Assembly: GCA_017395885.1 (NCBI GenBank)
Contig: JAFQNM010000136.1
Location: 1 to 13,791 of the forward strand
Length of the DNA stretch: 13,791 bases
Source of the DNA: Clostridia bacterium
GTDB lineage: Bacteria > Bacillota > Clostridia > Oscillospirales > CAG-272
Direction of reading: 5' to 3'
The notes below the pieces were generated by a model. It searched no databases, was not told the origin of the DNA, and worked only from the letters and a program-made list of their open reading frames with translations. Both the position numbers and the translations under genes were made by a program. Each line of letters opens with the position of its first letter. The stretch's first letter is position 1. Positions 6,466 through 13,728 of this stretch are shown piece after piece.

Positions 6466-7722
6466 ATGACATTCGTTGAGTTTTATGATAAGACCTCTAT
6501 AGAGAACGTGTGTGCCTGCTTTGCCGGCGTGCCGGACAGGGTCATCCTTGTGGGCGGAAACAGAAAGCTCCTTGAAAAGCACTGCATCCGTTATCAGAGC
6601 ATATTTGAGGACAGAGGCGATGATATAGAGTTTTTGTATAAGAGCATTAACAAAAACAAAATGTCCTCTATTGTGAACGCACTTTGCGAAATAGTAGAGG
6701 AATATCCCGACTGTGTTTTTGACCTGACGGGAGGAGACGATCTGGTGCTCGTTGCCGTTGGAATAGTTCACGAGCGGTATAAGGACAGAAATATTCAGAT
6801 GCACCGCTTCAACATACTCTCCAACAGCATTATTGATTGCGACGGAGACGGAGATACTGTGTTTGAGGGAGAGTTTCCCTCAATATCTATACAGGAGAAT
6901 ATCCGTATATATGGCGGAGATATCGTGTTTGAGGACCAGAAGCCGGGCGGAACCTACGAATGGGATTGCGATAAGTATTTCAGGGCAGACGTTAACAAAA
7001 TGTGGGAGATCTGCAAGGAGGATATCCGCCTCTGGAACACTCAGCTGGGTGTTCTTGCTGCGGCTGAGCGATACAGAGACGAGTGGCAGGCACCTATGAC
7101 CACCGTAGCATCTGTGGATAAGATAACTGCTTACCTTTCACAGAAAAAATCAAAGTTTATATTTGCAAAGAGTTTTCTGGCAAAGCTTCAAAAGGCAGGT
7201 CTCATCACTGATTATTATTGCGATGAGCGAAATCTCACCGTCTCATACAAAAACGAGCAGGTCAAGCGCTGTCTCGTAAAGGCAGGGCAGGTTCTTGAAA
7301 TGAAGATATATCTTGCCGCCCTCGATGCCTGCGAGCAGGACGGAAGCTATACGTATTACGACGTCCTTAACGGAGTTAATATCGACTGGGACGGAGACAT
7401 ACATACGGATGATGAGGTATACGATACACAGAACGAGATAGACGTGATCATGATGAAGGGAATGATACCTGTTTTTGTATCCTGCAAGAACGGTACCGTT
7501 GATATATCTGAGCTTTATAAGCTTGACTCGGTGGCAGAGGCATTCGGAGGCAGATATGCCAAAAAGGTTCTCGTTACCACGTCTCTCGAAACAATGACAG
7601 ACTTTGAAGGCTATTTCAGACAGCGTGCCAAGGATATGAATATCAGAATAGTTGATAACGTTCAGTATATGAGCGAGGCAGAGCTGGAAAAGGAAATAAA
7701 GACCTTTTGGAATATAACGTAA
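6466..7722 (+). CDS. Orphan CARF-domain nuclease, Card1/Can2-like (DUF1887 type)
   Basis: The 418-residue protein has the length and layout of the Card1/Can2 group. An N-terminal Rossmann-like CARF domain covers about 1-140 with the ligand-loop motif VFDLTGGDDLVLVAVG (84-99). A winged-helix-like linker covers about 180-260. A C-terminal restriction-like PD-(D/E)xK domain covers about 270-400. Visible nuclease elements are the helix Glu (E278 in GQVLEMKIY), then NEIDV (323-327) and FVSCKNG (337-343), giving E324/D326 and K341; the usual Glu two before Lys is Ser339. In type III CRISPR systems such proteins are activated by cyclic tetra-adenylate and cut DNA and/or RNA. Here no Cas gene or CRISPR is present, so the ligand is unknown. 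The CARF loop has Asp-Asp where many family members have Thr-Lys. AAGGAG at 6455-6460 sets the start. Confidence 0.85.
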   Translation: MTFVEFYDKTSIENVCACFAGVPDRVILVGGNRKLLEKHCIRYQSIFEDRGDDIEFLYKSINKNKMSSIVNALCEIVEEYPDCVFDLTGGDDLVLVAVGIVHERYKDRNIQMHRFNILSNSIIDCDGDGDTVFEGEFPSISIQENIRIYGGDIVFEDQKPGGTYEWDCDKYFRADVNKMWEICKEDIRLWNTQLGVLAAAERYRDEWQAPMTTVASVDKITAYLSQKKSKFIFAKSFLAKLQKAGLITDYYCDERNLTVSYKNEQVKRCLVKAGQVLEMKIYLAALDACEQDGSYTYYDVLNGVNIDWDGDIHTDDEVYDTQNEIDVIMMKGMIPVFVSCKNGTVDISELYKLDSVAEAFGGRYAKKVLVTTSLETMTDFEGYFRQRAKDMNIRIVDNVQYMSEAELEKEIKTFWNIT

Positions 7723-7740
7723 TAAGGAACGGTAAAAAAT

Positions 7741-10700
7741 ATGTCAACAGTAAGCTACAGCAGTGTTCTTACAGAGCTGATGGAATACGCAAAGCGGGTA
7801 AGCGGAAAGGTAGCCTATCCCCTCACGGCTGAGGCCTTTGTCGTATCTGTTATAGACTGTATCAACGGCACCTTCAGCGTTTCCGAGTTTTCGGAGTTTG
7901 TTCCCGTTTCAAAGTTCTTTTCATCCTCAAAAATGCAGTTAAATACGCTGAGAGAGCTTCTCATGGCGCATATTATCGGTGATAACGAGTCTCTCTTTGC
8001 AGATGAGATATATATGAGAAATAAGATCTCCTCAGCAGAGGAGATACTGGAGAAGAACTCAAAAACAGAGCTGACCCCCGAGTTTCTAATGAGATGTATC
8101 CTTGATGAGCCCTCGGATGTTATTGATAAGGCTGTGAGAGAAGCTCTCGGTGGCGGAGCTTTTTCCATAGAAGACGGCGACGGAGAGGTCCGCAAGACAG
8201 GCTTTGCCTTTGGGCCGAAATTTGAGGAGCTTATAAACGGAAGCTTCACATCTCTCACCTCATCAGGTGCGGCAGATGCCCTTAACGTGGACAGAGAGTA
8301 TTTTGATGATGACGAAGACGGGGAGGCTAAGAAGAATTCTGCCGTTCTCAATATCACCAAAAAGGCGAAGAGCATAAGAACAAAGCTTCTTGAGAGCGTT
8401 TTCGGCCAGGACCACGCAATCAGCGTTTTCACTGCAGGCTATTTCCGCGGAGAGCTCCTTGCGCTGACAGATAAAAAGAGAACAAGGCCCAGAGCAACCT
8501 TCCTTTTTGCAGGCCCTCCCGGAGTGGGAAAGACGTTTCTTGCAGAGCAGGCTGCAGCCCAGCTCGGCTTGCCCTTCCGCCGCTTTGATATGAGCGAGTA
8601 TTCCGATAAAGAGGCAAATCTTGAGTTTTGCGGCTCGGATAAGGTATATAAAAACGGTGCCGAGGGTAACGTAACAGGCTTTGTAGAGGCCAATCCCAGA
8701 TGCGTTCTGCTGTTTGATGAGGTGGAAAAGGCTCATCAGGTCATTATAAATCTGTTTTTGCAGATGCTGGATGCAGGCAGACTGAGAGATAATTTCACAG
8801 ACCGTGAGGTATCATTCAAGGATACCATAATCATTTTCACTACCAATGCGGGCAGAGAGCTTTATGAATCTGAGGAGGGAGGAGATTTTTCTGCAATTTC
8901 CAGAAAGGTCATTCTCAAAGCTCTCCAGACAGACGTTAATCCCGTAACGGGAAAGAACTTTTTCCCTGCGGCGATATGCTCCCGCTTTGCCTCAGGAAAC
9001 GTAATTATGTTTAACCATATCGGCGCCCATAATCTTCGCAGCATTGCTAAGAAGGAGCTTCTCAGACACGCTGAGAACTTCGAGCGCGAGCTTGGTATTG
9101 CCATTAAGGTGGAGGACAGAGTTTTCACGTCCATCCTGTTTGGCGAGGGAGGTGCTGCAGATGCAAGAATGATCCGTGCAAGGGCAGAGTCGTTTTTCGA
9201 TGATGAGCTCTTTGAGCTGTTCAGGCTTGCAACGGGAGAGAGCGCCGGCAAAGAGCCCGGCAATATAAATACCATCAGCATTGAGGTGGACATTGACCCG
9301 GAGAATAAGGCAGTAGAGGCTCTGTTTGAGAGCAGCGAAAAGCCCGGTGTGCTGGTGTTTGCCGATGATAGCATAGCAGAGCAGTGCAGAGAAAAGTCTG
9401 ATTATTGCAGTTTCCTGTTTGCATCGGATGCTGCAGCTGCCACAGAGCTGCTTGCCAAGAATGACGTGCGTATGATCATTCTGGACGTTAACTGCGGTAT
9501 CAAGGACGGAACTAAGGGATATCTTAATATTGAGGACGTTAGGTCTGAGGCCAGAGACTTCTTCAGGCATACAAGGCTATATTATAAGGACGTGCCCATC
9601 TACGTTCTGGTATCCGAGGAGCATACTGTCGGTAATGAGGAAAAGCTGTCCTATTTGCGTCAGGGTGTTCGTGACACTATAGATATAAGTGCCGAAAACT
9701 TCGGTGCAAGGATAAAGAGCATATGCAGAAAGCTTCATCATCAGAGCAGCATGAATGCTCTTGCAAAGGCCAATAAGATCGTTACCTTTGAAACTGCGCA
9801 GACAGTATCCGAGGATGGAACGGTTGCAACCATCACCCTGTTTGATTTTGCATTGGAGACTGCAGTCGATAGCGGAGATACAAAGAGCGTTCTTGCAAAC
9901 GTATCAAGGCCTGACGTTACCTTTGATAAGGTGATCGGAGCGGAGGATGCAAAGGGAGAACTCAAATATTTTGTGGATTATCTGAAGAATCCCAAAAGAT
10001 TTCTTCAAACCGGGGTCAGTGCTCCCAAGGGAATTCTTCTCTACGGCCCTCCCGGAACGGGAAAGACCCTGCTTGCAAAGGCAATGGCCTGCGAGTCAGA
10101 CGTTACCTTTATTGCGGCCGAGGGTAACCAGTTCTTGAAGAAATATGTGGGAGAGGGCTCGGCCCACCTGCACGAGCTGTTCAGAACTGCAAGAAAATAT
10201 GCTCCCTCCATTCTGTTTATAGACGAGATAGATGCCATAGGAAGAGAGAGAGGAAAGTCAGAGCACTCTGTAGGCTCGGAAAATACGCTGACAGCGCTGC
10301 TTACCGAAATGGATGGCTTCAAGAGCGATCCCTCAAAGCCTGTGTTCGTGCTGGCGGCCACCAACTTTGACGTTGAGCCGGGCAGCCCCAAGAGCCTTGA
10401 CCCTGCTCTTATGCGCCGATTTGACAGAAGGATATACATAGACCTGCCCGGCAAGGATGACAGAGTCAAGTATATGAATATGAAGGTCAGCGCAAATCCC
10501 GCATTCTGTATCAGCGATGAAAAGATAGATAACCTTGCCATCAGATCAACAGGAATGAGCCTTGCCCAGCTGGAAAGCATTTTGGAGATGGCCCTGAGAA
10601 TGGCAATAAGGACCGGAGACTATAAGGTGACGGATGAGGTCCTTGATGAGGCATTTGAAACCTTTGTCAGCGGTGAGGAGAAGAAATGGGATGAATCTCT

Positions 10701-11253
10701 TCTCAGAAGAGTTGCAATACATGAGGCAGGCCATGCCTTTGTTTGCTGGTATCACGGCGAGGATCCCTCATATCTCACGGTGGTTGCAAGAGGAAACCAC
10801 GGCGGATATATGCAGCACGGAGATAACGAGGGTAAGGCAATACGAACAAAGAACGAGCTACTAACGAGGATAAGAGTATCCATGGCGGGCAGAGCGGCAG
10901 AAATGGTATATTATGGCGAGGAGGAGGGTCTCTCCTCAGGCGCCGGCGGAGACCTTGTAAATTCAACACGGTTTGCCCAGCGTATCATCTGCTCCTACGG
11001 TATGGATGAGAAGTTCGGTATGGCCGTAATAGATACGGAAACGCTCCATCAGAGCGTGCTTTCAGATGAGGTGAGGGCTGCTGTAAACGAAATAATGAGC
11101 GAGGAGCTGAACGAGGCGGCAACACTTATCTCCAAAAACAGAGCAGCCATAGATGCCATCGTTGAACTGCTGCTTGAGAAGAATCATCTTTCTGCCAAGG
11201 AAATAGACAGTGTTTTCTCTGCCAATGCCAAAAGACCTGAAAAGAGTGTATAA
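7741..11253 (+). CDS. Clp-type AAA+ / receiver-like / FtsH AAA+ M41 metalloprotease fusion
   Basis: The 1170-residue protein joins modules normally found in separate proteins. Residues 1-140 are helical and resemble a Clp N-domain. A ClpA/B D2-type AAA+ module follows: Walker A GPPGVGKT (258-265), Walker B VLLFDEVEKA (322-331), sensor 1 TTNAG (367-371), probable Arg finger R415, and sensor 2 around R476-R481. Residues about 535-660 look like a response-regulator receiver with Asp582 (MIILDVN) and Ser625 (VLVSEE); the usual acidic pair is weak and the final Lys is not clear. Then comes an FtsH-type module: Walker A GPPGTGKT (769-776), pore loop KYVG (801-804), Walker B ILFIDEID (824-831), RRFDRR (892-897), zinc motif HEAGH (994-998) and third ligand Asp1071 (GAGGDL). 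No membrane helix is seen, unlike normal FtsH. It should be a soluble ATP-dependent unfoldase-protease. It lies 18 bases after the CARF gene. Confidence 0.9.
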   Translation: MSTVSYSSVLTELMEYAKRVSGKVAYPLTAEAFVVSVIDCINGTFSVSEFSEFVPVSKFFSSSKMQLNTLRELLMAHIIGDNESLFADEIYMRNKISSAEEILEKNSKTELTPEFLMRCILDEPSDVIDKAVREALGGGAFSIEDGDGEVRKTGFAFGPKFEELINGSFTSLTSSGAADALNVDREYFDDDEDGEAKKNSAVLNITKKAKSIRTKLLESVFGQDHAISVFTAGYFRGELLALTDKKRTRPRATFLFAGPPGVGKTFLAEQAAAQLGLPFRRFDMSEYSDKEANLEFCGSDKVYKNGAEGNVTGFVEANPRCVLLFDEVEKAHQVIINLFLQMLDAGRLRDNFTDREVSFKDTIIIFTTNAGRELYESEEGGDFSAISRKVILKALQTDVNPVTGKNFFPAAICSRFASGNVIMFNHIGAHNLRSIAKKELLRHAENFERELGIAIKVEDRVFTSILFGEGGAADARMIRARAESFFDDELFELFRLATGESAGKEPGNINTISIEVDIDPENKAVEALFESSEKPGVLVFADDSIAEQCREKSDYCSFLFASDAAAATELLAKNDVRMIILDVNCGIKDGTKGYLNIEDVRSEARDFFRHTRLYYKDVPIYVLVSEEHTVGNEEKLSYLRQGVRDTIDISAENFGARIKSICRKLHHQSSMNALAKANKIVTFETAQTVSEDGTVATITLFDFALETAVDSGDTKSVLANVSRPDVTFDKVIGAEDAKGELKYFVDYLKNPKRFLQTGVSAPKGILLYGPPGTGKTLLAKAMACESDVTFIAAEGNQFLKKYVGEGSAHLHELFRTARKYAPSILFIDEIDAIGRERGKSEHSVGSENTLTALLTEMDGFKSDPSKPVFVLAATNFDVEPGSPKSLDPALMRRFDRRIYIDLPGKDDRVKYMNMKVSANPAFCISDEKIDNLAIRSTGMSLAQLESILEMALRMAIRTGDYKVTDEVLDEAFETFVSGEEKKWDESLLRRVAIHEAGHAFVCWYHGEDPSYLTVVARGNHGGYMQHGDNEGKAIRTKNELLTRIRVSMAGRAAEMVYYGEEEGLSSGAGGDLVNSTRFAQRIICSYGMDEKFGMAVIDTETLHQSVLSDEVRAAVNEIMSEELNEAATLISKNRAAIDAIVELLLEKNHLSAKEIDSVFSANAKRPEKSV

Positions 11254-11264
11254 GGAGTATTAAG

Positions 11265-13541
11265 ATGACAGAAATACAGACTTTATTAATATCTGTTCTT
11301 CTTATCGTGTCAGCCGCATTTATAGCGGTGCCCCTTGTGTGCGGAATAATTGAGGCGGTCATCAGAGCGGCAAAGGGCGTGGAGAAAAAAAAGGCAGGCC
11401 AGTTTGCGAGAAGTCTTCTTGCCCTTACAGGAATGGTAGTTGGCTCCGTGCTTTGCATGAGGCTTGCGGTAGAGGTGTTTTTGCACGTAAACGGCGGAGG
11501 TGCCCTCTCATCCTTTAACTGGTGGGAGGGGCTGATGAACTCCATTGTCAGAACATTGGAGACCTTTAGCCTTGATGAGGATTACGACGTGCGTCTCGCC
11601 ATGACCAGAGAGATGATGATAGCTCTTGCGGGAGAGGGATCAGCCCTTGTTAACCTGTTTACGGGATTTGCTGCATTTATGAACGTGCTGGCGCCCGTTG
11701 CGGGAGGAGCGATCATATTTGATATCCTCAGCAGCATATTTCCCCTGCTCAGGCTTTTTGGCTCGTATCTTTTCTTCTGGAATCCAAAATACTATTTCAG
11801 CGAGCTGAATGACCGTGCTCTTTCGCTGGCCAAAAGCATATGCGAAACTGAAAAGACCCTTCTGACAAGACCGGTCATCATATTCACCAACGTTTATGCA
11901 GATAAAGAGAGCGAAACGGTTTCAGAGCTTATATATAAGGCAAAGCTTCTCGGTGCAATATGCCTGCCGGATGATCTTAACAATATTTTAAAGAACCCTG
12001 CAGGTCAGCGTAAATTCATTCTCATAAACGAGAACGAGGCCGAGAACCTGCAGATGCTCACAGGCCTTGCATCGGAAAAGTGCTATAAATGTCTGAAGAA
12101 AGCAGAGGTGTATCTGTTTTCTCAGGATGACGTATATATTCTCATTGAGGAGCAGGTGAACAATTTTCTGAAGGGAAAGCTGCCTGAAGAAAAGCTGCCC
12201 ACCATAGTCCCCGTTCAGCGTTACAGAAACCTGGCAACGAATCTTTTTGACGATATGCCCCTTTATGAGCCTGTTATAGGCAAGGAGAGAGACGAGAACG
12301 GAGCGGTCGAGCTTAACGTTACCGTTATCGGAGCCGGCCGTATAGGAACGGAGATGCTGCTCTGTGCATACTGGTGCGGACAGATGCTGAACTGCCGTTT
12401 GCATTTCAATATTGTTTCAGACGTAACAAAGGAGCAGTTTGAGGGGGCACTTAATCATATAAATCCTGAGCTTCTGAGAAGCATGAGCCCTGAGGACGGT
12501 ATCCTTAGAATAAATGAAAAGGGAGAATATTCTTCTCCCTATTGCAGCCTCAGGTACGTGCAGGCAAACGTAATGTCAGGCAATATCCGAGATATTCTTA
12601 TGGCAGAGGACGGCGAGGGAAGAACTCTTCTCGATACAGATTACTACATAGTTTGTCTGGGTAGTGACGATCTCAACGTATCAATAGCAAACAGCCTGAG
12701 AATGGCAGTTGGCTCATATCACCTCAGCGAAAAGGAAGAAAGAAAGACCGTTGTTTCCTACGTTGTATTTGATCCCGAGCTTTGCCGCGTTCTCAACGTA
12801 AACAGCCTGTACGACTATTCTGAGGAAAAAGGAGCAGACGTGTGCATGTATGCCTTCGGCAGCCTTGATGAGATGTACAGCACGAGAAACGTGTTCATAA
12901 AGGAGCTTGAGCTGAAGGATAAAAGCACCATAGGCTTAACCAGAGCAAGCTATATAAAGAAGCGCCGTGAAACTCATAAGAGCAGAGCAGAGGATAACTA
13001 TTCCTACTGGTCTCATATTGCGAGAAACAGACACATAATATATAAGATATTCTCGGCCGGGCTTTATAAGCTTTCAGTATTTGACGTTGCCGAGGGAGCA
13101 AGCGATCCCGCATATAAAGCAGACAGGGATGCAGCCCTCGCAAAATATAAGGAGCTTATATACGGTGAGGGACACGATATTAAGCTGATGCACAGGCTTG
13201 CATGGCTTGAGCACAGAAGATGGTGTGCGTTTCTCAGAACGAGAGGCTTCTCCTCAACAGAAGAATACGTTAATTATTACGATAAGTATTCAAGCCATAA
13301 GAATATGGATCTGAAGCTTCATCCTTGCTTGGTTGAGTCATCTGATAAGGGCATAAAGGCAACCTTTGATAAGATAGGAAACGTAAAGGAAATGCTTCTT
13401 TTCACAGAGACGGGTGCTGAGGATATGGATATGCTGGATAAGGTTTCCGTAAACGTCAGAAAGAAAAAGGCGAAACAGAAGGACTTCAAGGTATATGACT
13501 ATCCTGTTGAGGATTTTCGCGAAATGAAGAGAAAAGCATAA
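11265..13541 (+). CDS. Membrane protein with TrkA-like Rossmann domains and C-terminal RyR domain
   Basis: The 758-residue protein begins with two strong membrane helices (about 5-33 and 47-73), then an amphipathic segment (83-120, including NSIVRTLETFSLDEDYD) that could line or gate a pore, then further hydrophobic helices (about 126-171). The cytoplasmic part has a first Rossmann-like unit (about 200-300) and a second TrkA-N-like unit with the dinucleotide motif VTVIGAGRIG (352-361). Near the C-terminus, HRLAWLEHRRWCAFLRTRGF (643-662) and LHPCLVESSD (685-694) match the two conserved parts of the RyR domain, which has been proposed to bind nucleotide-derived signals in bacterial conflict systems. 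The build suggests a ligand-gated membrane effector, but no potassium-filter motif is present and no transport activity can be claimed. AAGGAG (11252-11257) overlaps the upstream stop; the ATG is 11 bases after it. Last gene of the operon. Confidence 0.85.
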   Translation: MTEIQTLLISVLLIVSAAFIAVPLVCGIIEAVIRAAKGVEKKKAGQFARSLLALTGMVVGSVLCMRLAVEVFLHVNGGGALSSFNWWEGLMNSIVRTLETFSLDEDYDVRLAMTREMMIALAGEGSALVNLFTGFAAFMNVLAPVAGGAIIFDILSSIFPLLRLFGSYLFFWNPKYYFSELNDRALSLAKSICETEKTLLTRPVIIFTNVYADKESETVSELIYKAKLLGAICLPDDLNNILKNPAGQRKFILINENEAENLQMLTGLASEKCYKCLKKAEVYLFSQDDVYILIEEQVNNFLKGKLPEEKLPTIVPVQRYRNLATNLFDDMPLYEPVIGKERDENGAVELNVTVIGAGRIGTEMLLCAYWCGQMLNCRLHFNIVSDVTKEQFEGALNHINPELLRSMSPEDGILRINEKGEYSSPYCSLRYVQANVMSGNIRDILMAEDGEGRTLLDTDYYIVCLGSDDLNVSIANSLRMAVGSYHLSEKEERKTVVSYVVFDPELCRVLNVNSLYDYSEEKGADVCMYAFGSLDEMYSTRNVFIKELELKDKSTIGLTRASYIKKRRETHKSRAEDNYSYWSHIARNRHIIYKIFSAGLYKLSVFDVAEGASDPAYKADRDAALAKYKELIYGEGHDIKLMHRLAWLEHRRWCAFLRTRGFSSTEEYVNYYDKYSSHKNMDLKLHPCLVESSDKGIKATFDKIGNVKEMLLFTETGAEDMDMLDKVSVNVRKKKAKQKDFKVYDYPVEDFREMKRKA

Positions 13542-13546
13542 TTAAA

Positions 13547-13573
13547 GAAATCCCCTGAGAATCAGGGGATTTC
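13547..13573. terminator. Bidirectional terminator ending the effector operon
   Basis: The 12-bp perfect stem GAAATCCCCTGA (13547-13558) with TCAGGGGATTTC (13562-13573) has a GAA loop and is followed by AAGCTTTT. It starts five bases after the last stop codon. It is a near copy of the hairpin at 837-864, flanks included. Confidence 0.8.
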
Positions 13574-13576
13574 AAG

Positions 13577-13600
13577 CTTTTCGACAGCCTGAGGCAGCTT
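13577..13600 (+). repeat. Dispersed intergenic motif, copy 3
   Basis: Identical over 24 bases to 937-960. Here it directly follows the terminator hairpin, whereas in the left copy about 65 extra bases separate hairpin and motif. Confidence 0.7.
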
Positions 13601-13621
13601 TTCAATGCTTGCAATCAAACA

Positions 13622-13649
13622 AAAAGGACATCCTTTCGGATGTCCTTTT
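13622..13649. terminator. Terminator of the tRNA operon, bidirectional
   Basis: A perfect 12-bp stem, AAAAGGACATCC (13622-13633) with GGATGTCCTTTT (13638-13649), has loop TTTC. Read leftwards it lies a few bases after the CCA end of tRNA-Glu and is followed by TTTTTGTTTG, as expected for the end of the tRNA transcript. Confidence 0.85.
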
Positions 13650-13653
13650 GTTT

Positions 13654-13728
13654 TGGTGACCCGTGGGGGAATCGAACCCCCGTTACTGCCGTGAAAGGGC
13701 GGTGTCTTAACCTCTTGACCAACGGGCC
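13654..13728 (-). tRNA. tRNA-Glu (anticodon TTC)
   Basis: The minus strand folds as a 75-base tRNA with encoded CCA. The acceptor stem is GGCCCGT with ACGGGTC (one G-U), the anticodon loop is CTTTCAC, and the T arm is GGGGG-TTCGATT-CCCCC. The anticodon stem CCGCC with GGCAG contains one C-A mismatch (positions 28-42), which is unusual for this tRNA. It should decode GAA and GAG. Confidence 0.92.

Noticed and set aside
6466..7722. A CRISPR type III locus around the CARF nuclease
   Set aside because: No Cas10, Csm/Cmr, Cas1, Cas2, Cas6 protein or repeat array is encoded in the window.
8862..9570. Long minus-strand open frames opposite the AAA+ gene
   Set aside because: The plus-strand frame carries intact Walker and protease motifs throughout; the reverse frames show no recognisable domain.
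5493..13541. A CBASS operon
   Set aside because: None of the proteins carries a nucleotidyltransferase-type cyclase core, and no Cap2/Cap3-like E1/E2 or JAB protein is present.
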